Source: Antricoccus suffuscus
Lineage (GTDB): Bacteria > Actinomycetota > Actinomycetes > Mycobacteriales > Antricoccaceae
Reading direction: 5' to 3'
NCBI RefSeq assembly: GCF_003003235.1
Contig: NZ_PVUE01000004.1
Coordinates: forward strand, 1-64,000
DNA: 64,000 nucleotides
Shown here: piece after piece, positions 27,233 to 35,679 of the stretch
Layout of the letters: each line of letters opens with the position of its first letter
Numbering within the stretch: the stretch's first letter is position 1
Notes under the pieces: generated by a model
The model's database searches: none
The model's input: the letters and a program-made list of their open reading frames with translations, nothing else
What the model was told of the DNA's origin: nothing
Position numbers and translations under genes: made by a program

Positions 27233-29587
27233 CTACTCGGTATTGGGCTTGGGATCGCGCGACGCGAGCTCGCGCGCAGCATCCAAGTAGCTCAGTGCTC
27301 CACGTGAAGAAGGATCGTACGTCATAACTGACTGGCGATAACTCGGCGCCTCGGAGACCTTGACGCTGCGCGGAATAATCGTGGCCATCACGGTATCGCC
27401 GAAATGCTCGCGTACCTCTTGTGCCACCTGACCAGCAAGTTTCGTGCGTGCGTCGTACATCGTCAGCAACATTGTGGAAACCACGATGGCCGGGTTCACG
27501 TAGCCTCGGATAAGCTCGATTGTCTCCAATAGCTGACCGAGACCCTCCAGCGCGTAGTACTCGCACTGTATCGGGATGAGCACCTCGCCGGCTGCCGCCA
27601 GTGCGTTGACGGTCAGTAGTCCCAGGGACGGCGGGCAGTCGATAAACACGTAGTCGACGCGGTCCTCACCCTCGCGCGACTGGACGTACGCATCTATTGC
27701 CTTACGCAACCGAAACTCGCGACCTACAACGACGCCCGCGAGTTCGACCTCGGCGCCAGCAAGATCACTCGTAGCGGGAACACAGAGCAGCTGGCCCGCA
27801 GGCACACCAGGGATCTCAACGTTCGCCCCCACCACAGCAAGCTCGGCATTGTCGACGATGACGTCGTAGGTCGAAGGAGTGCCGTTGGGATGGTCAATCC
27901 CGAGGCCGGTACTCGCGTTTCCCTGCGGGTCGAGGTCAATAACCAGGACGCGCGCTCCCCGCATCGCTAGCGCGACGGCCATATTCACCGTAGTGGTGGT
28001 TTTTCCGACTCCGCCCTTTTGGTTCGAAACAGTCATAATCCGCGTCTTAGCCGGACGGGCCAACGCCTCTAACGCCGGTGCAGATGACGCGGCTGGTAGC
28101 GACGTTTCACGTGAAACAGGTGACGGCGCCGCGATCTCAGGCGTCGGAGGATGTACGTCATCGGACGCGTCGCCTGGCGCATCGACCGATGAGCGGTCGG
28201 CGCCCGAAGTGTGCGTCGCGCCGCCCAGTGCCGCCGCGGCAGCCACGGTCGGCGACTCTTGAATCGCGGAATGCTCTTCGCTGGTATCAACAACCGGATC
28301 AGATCGACGTGGACTTTGGGCGACGGCCCCATCGTCGCGCGCGGGTGCATTCTCGTCGCCGACTCTGTCGGTGACTGCGCGCGGTGCCACGGCCGGATCA
28401 TCGGACCGGTTCGGTCCGATGCCTCGTGGCGTTTCACGTGAAACATCCTCGACGCGGTTCGTTGTCGCGTGCTCCACGTCGGAGTCAGCTATCGCACCAA
28501 TTTCACGTGAAACACCGCTGTCCGAGTCGGCGGATACACCGGCGCCCGGCTGGTCGCCGGGCACGTACGAATTCCCGTTACGTGACATGTCGCCATCTAA
28601 GCCGGTCGACAGGTCGGCGCGCGGCGTACTGGACGGCGGGCGGGGTCCTGCTCCACCTGGGCCGGCCCCATCGGCAGACGTAGCAGTGCGCTCGTGGGCG
28701 CCAGAGGTGAGTGCCGCTGTTTCACGTGAAACAAGCGGAGCGCCACTCGAGGGCGAACCGACAGACTGCATAGTCCCGTCATGAGCCTTCGCGGAGCCGG
28801 CTACATCGGCCGTCGAGTTGGTGTGGGCAGCGTCGGCGGCCTGAACGTCAGGCGCGTTGGTCGACTCCTCGGGTGCCCGTCCGCCCGTTCCGTGCCGCTC
28901 AGCGGACTCATTCCGTCCGGCTATGCGTGTCGCACCGATGTTGTTCCCGGCGGACCCCGGCCGATCCGCGTCGGACGAGTCGATGTCGGCGGGTGCGCCC
29001 GCAAGAGCCACGCCTGTCGCCGCTTCACCTCGCGGAGCGTCATCCACCAGAGGCGTTTCACGTGAAACATCACTGGTCGCAGGCGGCGCCTCGGCCGGCG
29101 GCGACTCCGACGTCACGCCAACAAGACCGGCGACGGGTTGGCCGGCGTCGGGCACTTCTGGCGAAGTGGTGTCCACTCCTGCCGTTGAATCGCCGTCCCA
29201 GCGTTCCAGAAGCGGAGCCGTTGGGCGCGCCGAACTCATCGGAGTTGACGCTGCGTCGTCAGACCTTGGTGAGTCGACGTTCGCGACCGCGGAAACGTCG
29301 TCCGAGCCGCCGGGTGAGGGCGTGGCGTTCTCCCCGTGGACGACGTCACGCGAAATGTGCTCCTGAGAGCCGCATTGCGGGACCCCGACATCTATGTCTG
29401 GGCTTGTTTCACGTGAAACGTCGGTCGCAACATCCCAAGCGGCCCGTGCATCTTGACCCCAGCCTAGCGGCGCAGATGGTTGGGAAGGACGATTCTGATC
29501 GCGGAGGGCAGGCCAGCCGAGGCCGGTTTCCGGTGCGCTCACGTTCGAATCACCTTCACCATCTGTCACATTGCTATCAACACTCAT
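27233..29587 (-). CDS. parA: Chromosome partitioning ATPase ParA with about 510-residue N-terminal extension carrying parS sites
   Basis: This protein has 784 residues. The ParA/Soj ATPase occupies about residues 514-784: deviant Walker A NQKGGVGKTTTTVN, VLVIDLDPQGNAST, VFIDCPPSLGLLT and the C-terminal MATIIPRSVKVSEAPSYRQS. The preceding 510 residues are acidic, Ala/Ser/Asp/Pro-rich and surely disordered. They contain VSRET or VSREI at residues 57, 174, 286, 359, 382 and 491, each encoded by a parS palindrome. The ATG overlaps the rsmG stop in an ATGA, which supports translation of the whole extension. Typical ParA proteins are 260-350 residues. It works with ParB, 74 bases downstream. Confidence 0.93.
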   Translation of the reverse strand: MSVDSNVTDGEGDSNVSAPETGLGWPALRDQNRPSQPSAPLGWGQDARAAWDVATDVSRETSPDIDVGVPQCGSQEHISRDVVHGENATPSPGGSDDVSAVANVDSPRSDDAASTPMSSARPTAPLLERWDGDSTAGVDTTSPEVPDAGQPVAGLVGVTSESPPAEAPPATSDVSRETPLVDDAPRGEAATGVALAGAPADIDSSDADRPGSAGNNIGATRIAGRNESAERHGTGGRAPEESTNAPDVQAADAAHTNSTADVAGSAKAHDGTMQSVGSPSSGAPLVSRETAALTSGAHERTATSADGAGPGGAGPRPPSSTPRADLSTGLDGDMSRNGNSYVPGDQPGAGVSADSDSGVSREIGAIADSDVEHATTNRVEDVSRETPRGIGPNRSDDPAVAPRAVTDRVGDENAPARDDGAVAQSPRRSDPVVDTSEEHSAIQESPTVAAAAALGGATHTSGADRSSVDAPGDASDDVHPPTPEIAAPSPVSRETSLPAASSAPALEALARPAKTRIMTVSNQKGGVGKTTTTVNMAVALAMRGARVLVIDLDPQGNASTGLGIDHPNGTPSTYDVIVDNAELAVVGANVEIPGVPAGQLLCVPATSDLAGAEVELAGVVVGREFRLRKAIDAYVQSREGEDRVDYVFIDCPPSLGLLTVNALAAAGEVLIPIQCEYYALEGLGQLLETIELIRGYVNPAIVVSTMLLTMYDARTKLAGQVAQEVREHFGDTVMATIIPRSVKVSEAPSYRQSVMTYDPSSRGALSYLDAARELASRDPKPNTE
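28104..28117. other. parS site in parA (residue 491)
   Basis: Exact GTTTCACGTGAAAC, encoding VSRET just before the ATPase core. Confidence 0.93.
28431..28444. other. parS site in parA (residue 382)
   Basis: Exact GTTTCACGTGAAAC, encoding VSRET. It is only 69 bases from the next site at 28500, the closest pair in the array. Confidence 0.93.
28500..28513. other. parS site in parA (residue 359), one mismatch
   Basis: ATTTCACGTGAAAC: the first base differs from consensus, so the peptide is VSREI instead of VSRET. Confidence 0.8.
28719..28732. other. parS site in parA (residue 286)
   Basis: Exact GTTTCACGTGAAAC with flanking T and A that complete the 16-base consensus. It encodes VSRET. Confidence 0.93.
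29055..29068. other. parS site in parA (residue 174)
   Basis: Exact GTTTCACGTGAAAC, encoding VSRET. Confidence 0.93.
29406..29419. other. parS site in parA (residue 57)
   Basis: Exact GTTTCACGTGAAAC, encoding VSRET. A decayed relative coding for ISRDV lies at about 29343-29356, 50 bases further into the gene. Confidence 0.93.
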
Positions 29588-30315
29588 CTGCTGCGCCGTT
29601 TCCCTTGGATCCCTCGCGGCGAGTCGTGGACCACCGCGCGAGCCACAACTACTGTAGCGACATCGACGTCGCCCGGGCCAACCGTCGTCAAGACCTCAAG
29701 ATCACGAACTCTCTTGCGTACGGCGGGCGCAAGCTCGTCGATCTCTTGGTTCGCGCGCTTACCTTTAAGCGCCGCAAACCAGCCGTCCGTGTCAATCAGC
29801 GGCAGGCACATCGACAACAGTCGCTCTAGCGGCGCCACCGCACGAGAGGTAACCATGGCGAATTCGCCCGCCGTCGCATCACGGCCTGGATCCGCGCGAC
29901 CACGCAGGACACGCACATTCGTCAATTCGAGCTCGGCTACTATCTCGCGCAAATAATTAGTACGCCGCTCGAGCGGGTCAAGCAAGGTTATCTGGAGGTC
30001 CGGACGCGCGATCGCGAGTGGGATCCCAGGCAGCCCCGCGCCGCTCCCCACGTCACAGACCGTCGCGCCCTCAGGCAGTACGCGCGACGGAAGATACCCG
30101 ACTAACGCGGAGTTGATGATGTGCCGACTCCATAGGACCGGAATCTCGCGAGGACCATTCAACCCACGAATCGGCCCAGCGGTGACTAAGGAGTCATGGT
30201 AAGCGACCGCCAGTTCCAAGCGAGAACCGAAAATAGCACTGGCATTCGGCGGCGCGGGCTGCGGGCCCGTCTTAGTGGATTCAGTCGGGCGTAGTGGGGA
30301 AGAGTGATCAGACAA
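29584..30315 (-). CDS. rsmG: 16S rRNA (guanine527-N7)-methyltransferase
   Basis: This 243-residue RsmG/GidB has the SAM-binding motif ATVCDVGSGAGLPGIPLAIA, preceded by LWSRHIINSALVGYLP and followed by LLDPLERRTNYLREIVAEL. FAMVTSRAVAPLERLL is the catalytic-domain hallmark. It methylates 16S rRNA in the 30S subunit. The last 25 residues are basic and Pro/Arg-rich. Its TGA overlaps the parA ATG, so parA translation is likely coupled to it. The order khpB-rsmG-parA-parB is the standard actinobacterial arrangement. Confidence 0.95.
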   Translation of the reverse strand: MSDHSSPLRPTESTKTGPQPAPPNASAIFGSRLELAVAYHDSLVTAGPIRGLNGPREIPVLWSRHIINSALVGYLPSRVLPEGATVCDVGSGAGLPGIPLAIARPDLQITLLDPLERRTNYLREIVAELELTNVRVLRGRADPGRDATAGEFAMVTSRAVAPLERLLSMCLPLIDTDGWFAALKGKRANQEIDELAPAVRKRVRDLEVLTTVGPGDVDVATVVVARAVVHDSPRGIQGKRRSR

Positions 30316-30332
30316 CGAGCGTGATGACGCGG

Positions 30333-30998
30333 TTACGCCGGGCTGATAACGACGCGGCGTGATGGCTCTTCGCCGTCGGATTCGCTGCTGACGCCCTCGA
30401 TTTTCGCGACCGCGTCATGCACGACCTTGCGTTCGAACGGGTTCATCGGTGCGAGACGCTTCGAGTCACCGGACTCAATCACCTCGCGCGACGTGCGCTC
30501 GGCGAGCTCGGTGAGCGAAGTGCGTCGCCCCGCGCGGTAGCCGTCGATATCGAGCATAAGCCGGCTGCGATTGCCGGTGCGAGCGGCGACCGCCAGGCGT
30601 GTGAGCTCCTGCAATGCGTCAAGTGTCTGCCCCTTGGCGCCCACGAGGTGCGCGAGATCGCCGCCTTCCACGGCCACGACAGCGCGCGACCCTTCGACGT
30701 CTAGATCGATGTCGCCGTCGACGTCGAGGATGTCTAGCAGGCGCTCCAGGTAGTCGCCGGCGATATCGCCTTCCTCGACTAACGGATCGACGTCGTCATC
30801 GTCATTATCAGCGTCGCCGCTATCGTCATCGGAGTCACTGGAGTCGTCGGAGTCGCTCGAATTACCGACGTGAGTCGAATCAGCCGCCCCGTCGGAGTCG
30901 ATGTCCGCACCGATTTCGGCCTGCCGAGCGGTCGGCTCGGCTACCTCGGCCTGGTCGCCCTGATTGGTCGTTTCCTGCTGGTCAACGTCCGATGACAT
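30333..30998 (-). CDS. khpB: KH-R3H RNA-binding protein KhpB (Jag/EloR)
   Basis: This 221-residue protein has an N-terminal 75 residues that are extremely acidic (SDSDDSSDSDDDSGDADN) and replace the Jag-N domain of firmicutes. A type II KH domain follows, with the loop LAHLVGAKGQTLDALQELTR. The R3H domain has LTELAERTSREVI and a MNPFERKVVHDAV motif. It binds RNA and, with KhpA, influences cell elongation and division in other bacteria. It lies between yidC and rsmG in a leftward operon, with a 17-base gap to rsmG. The acidic tail is common in actinobacterial versions, but this one is strongly biased. Confidence 0.92.
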   Translation of the reverse strand: MSSDVDQQETTNQGDQAEVAEPTARQAEIGADIDSDGAADSTHVGNSSDSDDSSDSDDDSGDADNDDDDVDPLVEEGDIAGDYLERLLDILDVDGDIDLDVEGSRAVVAVEGGDLAHLVGAKGQTLDALQELTRLAVAARTGNRSRLMLDIDGYRAGRRTSLTELAERTSREVIESGDSKRLAPMNPFERKVVHDAVAKIEGVSSESDGEEPSRRVVISPA

Positions 30999-31061
30999 GT
31001 ACTACTCCTCTATAAAAGACTACCGCTGCGTCAGCGGGTTGTTGAAAACTAAATAAGTGGT

Positions 31062-32213
31062 TCAGCGCTTCTTGCGTCGCTGTTGCGGCCGGTTACCGGG
31101 TTTTGGTTTCGCGCCTGCCTTGGGCGCCGAGTTGGTCGCGCCCGATGCCGGTTTCGGCGATCCGTTCTTAGGTGCCGCACTCTTGGCACCATCGGCGGCC
31201 TTGCGCTTCGCACTCGGTACCCCATTAGTTGCCGGCGTGCCATTTTTGCCCTTCGCAGGCTTAGTCGGCGTCCCGGGCGTCGCATCAACTGCCTTCGTCG
31301 GGTTTTCGACGACGGTCGACTCGCCATCAATGACGGCCGCACTTGCCGGCCGACGAACGGGCTTGGCGCCAGGCTTCGGCACAAGCTTGGTCGGATCGAC
31401 GTTAGCGGACTTATCGGCCGCTCCGGGCGTCGTATTCGGTGGCGGCATCTTCTTCAGTACCCAGAACTGCTGGCCGATAGTCCACGAGTTGTTGGTGAAC
31501 CAGTAGACGAGTACACCCAGCGGGAAGAAGGTACCGGAAACAAGCAGACCGATCGGTGCGCCGTACAGCATGAGTTTTTGGACCATCTGCATCTGGCCGG
31601 CCGCAGTTGGGCCGGACCGCTTCATGATCTGCTTGGTCGAGATGAACTGCGTCGTGCACATGACGACGATGAGGATGCCGGTGACGATCTTGATGTTGTG
31701 TGACGTCGTGCCGGTCACGTCGATCATCTGCTGCAGTTTCGGGCCCTTCATCAGGAAGTTTGATGAAATGGGGGCGCCGAATACCTGCGCGACCGAGGCC
31801 TGGTGGGTCAGCTCGTTGCTCCACGAATACAGGCCGGTGGCTCCCGGGCCCAGTCGGCGCAAGACATGCAGCAGCGCGATGAACACCGGCGCCTGGAGCA
31901 GCATCGGCAGGCAGCCCGCGACCGGGTTGACCTTGCGTTCCTTCTGGAGCTTCATCATCGCTTCGGACAGGCCCTGCCGGTCCTTGCCGTATTCGGCCTT
32001 GAGCTTGGCGATCTCCGGTTGTAGCTCCTGCATCGCACGCTGCGACTTGATCATCTTCACGAACAGCGGGAACAAGATGATACGCACCGTGAACACGAGG
32101 AACATGATGCTGAGCACCCACGCCAGACCGCTGGCCGGATCGATGAACGTCGAAAACAACGCGTGCCACATCTTCATTACCCAGGCGATGGGGTAATACA
32201 AAAAGTCAAGCAT
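31062..32213 (-). CDS. yidC: Membrane protein insertase YidC
   Basis: This 383-residue Oxa1/YidC insertase has five membrane segments: the first at PIAWVMKMWHALF, then LSIMFLVFTVRIILFPLF with the conserved groove arginine, CLPMLLQAPVFIALLHVL, IVTGILIVVMCTTQFI and APIGLLVSGTFFPLGVLVYW. The helical hairpin QRAMQELQPEIAKLKAEY is cytoplasmic. The C-terminal 120 residues are rich in Pro, Ala and Lys and end in RKKR, a ribosome-binding-type tail. It inserts membrane proteins with SecYEG or alone. The start overlaps the yidD stop by 8 bases. Confidence 0.95.
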   Translation of the reverse strand: MLDFLYYPIAWVMKMWHALFSTFIDPASGLAWVLSIMFLVFTVRIILFPLFVKMIKSQRAMQELQPEIAKLKAEYGKDRQGLSEAMMKLQKERKVNPVAGCLPMLLQAPVFIALLHVLRRLGPGATGLYSWSNELTHQASVAQVFGAPISSNFLMKGPKLQQMIDVTGTTSHNIKIVTGILIVVMCTTQFISTKQIMKRSGPTAAGQMQMVQKLMLYGAPIGLLVSGTFFPLGVLVYWFTNNSWTIGQQFWVLKKMPPPNTTPGAADKSANVDPTKLVPKPGAKPVRRPASAAVIDGESTVVENPTKAVDATPGTPTKPAKGKNGTPATNGVPSAKRKAADGAKSAAPKNGSPKPASGATNSAPKAGAKPKPGNRPQQRRKKR

Positions 32214-32499
32214 GTGTCTCCGTCAGCTGTGATGTTGTGTGCTCGTATCGTGCACGCCGGCGCGGCGGCACATGGTCCACCCCGCCAGGGTGCCACGGAC
32301 CGCACTTGAGCAGTCGGATCACGGCGTAGCCGAGGCCCTTGATCACTCCGTGCTCGCGTAGTGCACGTACGGCGTACTCGCTGCAAGTGGGGTAGAAGCG
32401 GCAGCTCGCGGGGAGTGCCGGCGAGATCCACCGTTGGTAAAATTCTATCGGCGCAAGAACGACGCGGATCGCCACCGAAGCGCTCGGGTCAGTTTCCAC
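32206..32499 (-). CDS. yidD: Membrane protein insertion efficiency factor YidD
   Basis: This is a 97-residue protein with the family core FYQRWISPALPASCRFYPTC followed by SEYAVRALREHGVIKG and KCGPWHPGG. YidD is a small membrane-associated helper of YidC. The GTG at 32499 is preceded by GGGAGG and overlaps the rnpA stop by 11 bases; an upstream start at 32538 would add 13 residues. Overlaps with rnpA and yidC on either side indicate tight translational coupling. Confidence 0.92.
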   Translation of the reverse strand: METDPSASVAIRVVLAPIEFYQRWISPALPASCRFYPTCSEYAVRALREHGVIKGLGYAVIRLLKCGPWHPGGVDHVPPRRRARYEHTTSQLTETHA

Positions 32500-32845
32500 G
32501 AGGCCTCCCGTTGCGAAACTTTTCAAGTATAGATTCAAAGTTTGCCGATAATTGTGAGAACGAGTGCGTAGCTGCGCTTGGCAGCGCTCGCACTACGACG
32601 ATACTGCCGGGGGCAAACGAGGCGTAGTGGTCGTGGCACAGATGGCGCAACTGGCGGGTAACTCGATGTCGTACGACGGAGCCGCCGACGGATTTAGATA
32701 CGACAAAACCGCACCGGGTCGGCTCAGACCGACCGATGCGTTCTTGTACGTGCATCACGAGCCCGCCGCGCGAGACGCGACGACCACGGCGAATAGCAGC
32801 CCCGAAGTCGGCGCTGCGATGTATCCGCTGCCCGTGGTCGAGCAT
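32489..32845 (-). CDS. rnpA: Ribonuclease P protein component
   Basis: This 118-residue RnpA starts at the conserved RIHRSADFGAAIRRGRRVSR. It has RCGFVVSKSVGGSVVRHRVT, the basic RNR-type helix that binds the P RNA, and continues to IVVVRALPSAA. It is the protein subunit that helps RNase P mature tRNA 5' ends. It lies 24 bases after rpmH in the rpmH-rnpA-yidD-yidC operon read away from dnaA. ATG 32845 is the only reasonable start. Confidence 0.93.
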   Translation of the reverse strand: MLDHGQRIHRSADFGAAIRRGRRVSRGGLVMHVQERIGRSEPTRCGFVVSKSVGGSVVRHRVTRQLRHLCHDHYASFAPGSIVVVRALPSAATHSFSQLSANFESILEKFRNGRPRGN

Positions 32846-32869
32846 CGCGCCGTGAGACCGCTCGGCGCG

Positions 32870-33007
32870 CTATGCCGAGATGCCGCTGCGACCCTTGCGA
32901 CGCCGCGAGGAAAGAATCGCGCGACCGGCGCGGGTGCGCATGCGAAGACGGAAACCGTGCGTCTTAGCGCGACGACGGTTATTGGGCTGGAACGTCCGCT
33001 TGCTCAC
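32870..33007 (-). CDS. rpmH: 50S ribosomal protein L34
   Basis: This is a 45-residue protein, complete from a GTG start: [19 protein letters not shown], then [20 protein letters not shown] and a short RSGISA end. All conserved L34 features are present. The start codon follows GGAGAGCCCGCCA. It is the first gene of the leftward operon and is divergent from dnaA across a 643-base region. This divergent rpmH/dnaA pair is a landmark of bacterial origins. Confidence 0.96.
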   Translation of the reverse strand: MSKRTFQPNNRRRAKTHGFRLRMRTRAGRAILSSRRRKGRSGISA

Positions 33008-33650
33008 TGGCGGGCTCTCCTCGAACTACGTGCATACCTCACGGCATGCCAGTCGCCCTCTGTAGCGGGCGACCAAATGGTCAATGACAAATCTCAGATC
33101 GTCGGCACGAGAGCCGACAGTGCCCAGGAACGCCGATCCGCACCCCTCGTCGTACGACGAGCCCACGATGCATGGACAGATCGCGCGTGATGGGGAAGAT
33201 CAGTGCGCCGGGTGCCGCTAGATGCGACCTTTCTACGGTACGGATCGGACCAAGGAAGGTCAAACGCACCTCCACAAGTGTAGTCAGAGACACTCGTGCG
33301 CGCCGCGGACGCATGAAGCTGCTGGCTGGGGCTGCATTGTCACTCCACCCCGCGAATTAACACTCGCGACGCGCCGAGAATCGATAAATATCGCCCCTGA
33401 TTAACTTGTGGGGCGCGGTCGATCGGTTGTAACGTTGTCGATCTCCGACATCGACGACACGCGCTCCCCCCGAATCCGCGACCGTCCGATGCCGCTCTAC
33501 CGGGACGTCTGTCTTTGCACACCCTGTGGACAATTATGTGAATAACCCCGCGCCATCTTGTCCTGTCTTGATGTAATACACAGGCTTATCCACAGATATG
33601 GTGGATAACCCCGACGTCCGGGGTGGCAACCGCAGTGGAAGGACTTCCGA
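33008..33650. promoter_or_regulatory. rpmH-dnaA divergent intergenic region with DnaA-box-like sites
   Basis: This 643-base region has no credible gene. It should hold the divergent rpmH and dnaA promoters. The dnaA-proximal 130 bases carry TGTGGACAA (33525-33533), TGTGAATAA (33537-33545), a perfect TTATCCACA (33586-33594) and GGTGGATAA (33600-33608). Clustered boxes just upstream of dnaA suggest autoregulation and/or part of a bipartite origin. Confidence 0.75.
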
Positions 33651-35303
33651 GTGACCGAGGTTCCGCATGAACTCGAAGTGGTGTGGAACGACGCACTCGG
33701 AAATATCGACGACTCCGAGCTGACCGGGCAGAATCGGGCGATTCTCGGAGTCACCCGGCCGTTGGGCCTAATGGGCAGCACGGCCCTCTTGGCCGCGCCC
33801 AACACGTACACCCAGAACATGCTGGAGACACGGCTACGACCGATTCTCACCCAGGCATTGTCGAAGACTCTCGGACGCGACATCCAAGTCGCGGTGACCG
33901 TGGATAACTCCGCGCCGGTCGAACCGGCCCCCGCGGCCGAGCCCGAGCAGCCCCTCAACCACGACATAGCAGCCCACGACGTACCAACCCACGAAGCGCC
34001 AACCCACGATGAGCAGGCCACGAGTCGACCTACGCGGCCCGAGCAGCAGCCGCAGGACTCGGACTGGAGCGGGCGGAGCCGAAGCGCCGATCAATCGCCG
34101 TACGACCGAGGTCCGGGTGACGGTGCACCGTTCAGCTCGCCGGTCCCGGTACCACAGCACAACGGGTCCGACTTCAGCGACGAACCGCGCAACGGTACGC
34201 CGGACCGCCCGCATGTCGGCGGCCATTCGGTCACCAAGGCAGGCATCACGCCAGGACGGCTCAACCCGCGCTACACGTTCGAGAACTTCGTGCGTGGACC
34301 GTCCAACAGACTGGCCTACGCCGCGGCGAATGCGGTCGCAGAGACCCCGGCGAAGGCCTACAACCCGCTGTTCATCTACGGCGACTCGGGCCTGGGTAAG
34401 ACCCACCTGCTGCACGCGATCGGCAACTACGCCTACATGATGGACCCCAACATCAATGTGCTTTACGTGAGCTCCGAAGAGTTCACCAACGACTTCATCA
34501 ACACGATCGCCGGGGTCGGCAAGGGCGGCGGCGATCAGCGCGAGCAGTTCCGGCGCCGCTACCGCGAGGTCGACATCCTGATGATCGACGACATCCAGTT
34601 CCTCGAACGCGCGGAGCAGACCCAGGAAGAGTTCTTCCACACCTTCAACACGCTGCACAACGCCAACAAGCAGATCGTGATTACGTCCGACCGCACGCCC
34701 AACGAGCTCACGACTCTCGAGGACCGGTTGCGCAGTCGGTTCGCCGGCGGGCTGACTCCGGACATTCAGCGACCCGATCTCGAGACCCGCATCGCGATCC
34801 TCCGGCGTAAGGCCGCGCAAGAGGGCCTCAACATCGCGCCGGAGGTCCTGGAGCTGATCGCTAACCGGATCCAGAGCAACATCCGCGAGCTCGAAGGCGC
34901 GTTGATCCGGGTATCGGCATTCGCCAACCTCACCGGCCAGGGCATTGATCTGTCGCTCGCCGAACACGTCATCAAGGATCTCGTTCCCAACGACGAAAGC
35001 TCCTTGATCAGCGCGCAGACGATCATGCACGTGGTCTCGACGTACTTCGACGTCACGATCGACGACCTGTGCGGACGCAACCGCAGCAAGATCCTCGTGA
35101 TGCCCCGCCAGATCGCCATGTACCTCTGCCGCGAGCTGACCGACCTCTCGCTGCCTCGGATCGGTCAAGAGTTCGGCGGCAAGGACCACACGACCGTCAT
35201 GCACGCGGTCAAGAAGGTCACCAAGGAACTCGTCGAGAAGCGGCACATCTATAACCAAGTCAGCGAGCTGACCACCCTCATCAAGTCCGAAGGACGTCGA
35301 TGA
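33651..35303 (+). CDS. dnaA: Chromosomal replication initiator DnaA
   Basis: This is a 550-residue DnaA. Domain I is at residues 1-90, followed by a long acidic Pro-rich domain II (about 90-195). AAA+ domain III has GDSGLGKTHLLHAIGNYAY (Walker A about 244-252) and ILMIDDIQFLERAEQTQEEF (Walker B). Domain IV has the DnaA signature GGKDHTTVMHAVKKV at the end. It binds DnaA boxes and opens the origin. The GTG start has GGAAGGA upstream. It is followed by the dnaA-dnaN spacer with further DnaA boxes. Confidence 0.97.
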   Translation: MTEVPHELEVVWNDALGNIDDSELTGQNRAILGVTRPLGLMGSTALLAAPNTYTQNMLETRLRPILTQALSKTLGRDIQVAVTVDNSAPVEPAPAAEPEQPLNHDIAAHDVPTHEAPTHDEQATSRPTRPEQQPQDSDWSGRSRSADQSPYDRGPGDGAPFSSPVPVPQHNGSDFSDEPRNGTPDRPHVGGHSVTKAGITPGRLNPRYTFENFVRGPSNRLAYAAANAVAETPAKAYNPLFIYGDSGLGKTHLLHAIGNYAYMMDPNINVLYVSSEEFTNDFINTIAGVGKGGGDQREQFRRRYREVDILMIDDIQFLERAEQTQEEFFHTFNTLHNANKQIVITSDRTPNELTTLEDRLRSRFAGGLTPDIQRPDLETRIAILRRKAAQEGLNIAPEVLELIANRIQSNIRELEGALIRVSAFANLTGQGIDLSLAEHVIKDLVPNDESSLISAQTIMHVVSTYFDVTIDDLCGRNRSKILVMPRQIAMYLCRELTDLSLPRIGQEFGGKDHTTVMHAVKKVTKELVEKRHIYNQVSELTTLIKSEGRR

Positions 35304-35679
35304 GCGCCGCCGCACATCGACACGCCCATGGTTCAGTGAATTCTTGGGATTCTATGGAATTACCGGTTGTGGATAACTGTGTGCAAAGACGTGTACAGCC
35401 TGTTGAGCCCGATGTGCAGGAGCACCGCGCCAGTCGTGTCATCCACACACGGCCACCGTTATCAACCGTGTCGAACACAGTCCATCACCAGCCTGCCAAA
35501 CCGGGTGACCTCGACAAACGACGGTTATCCACAGAATTCACAGGCCCTACTACGACTACGAAGAGTGTTAGATATAAGAATCCGTTTCGAGTTAGGGTGC
35601 CCGCTGTGTGTGGATACCGGTCGATCTGGGACAGTGTTGGTCCGCTGCGCATCAGGGCGCAGATCCCCGTGGAGGTTCG
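35304..35679. other. Putative replication origin oriC (dnaA-dnaN spacer)
   Basis: This 376-base gene-free spacer has perfect DnaA boxes TGTGGATAA at 35368-35376 and TTATCCACA at 35525-35533. Near-consensus sites are TCATCCACA (35439-35447) and TGTGGATAC (35609-35617). An AT-rich patch around 35565-35585 (GTGTTAGATATAAGAAT) could unwind. Mycobacteria and Streptomyces have oriC in this spacer. Confidence 0.8.

Noticed and set aside
28069-29366. Long plus-strand open frames opposite parA with repeated FHVK or similar peptides
   Set aside because: They are shadows of the parA extension; the parS palindrome reads as VSRET or FHVK on either strand. The ATPase core, the rsmG overlap and parA position fix the true strand.
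28104-29419. Spaced identical 14-mers considered as a CRISPR array
   Set aside because: Spacing is irregular (69 to 351 bases), the repeat is the parS palindrome and the spacers are coding sequence.
33008-33400. Short plus-strand frames upstream of dnaA as an extra gene
   Set aside because: They overlap the opposite of rpmH, have no ribosome site and no conserved pattern.
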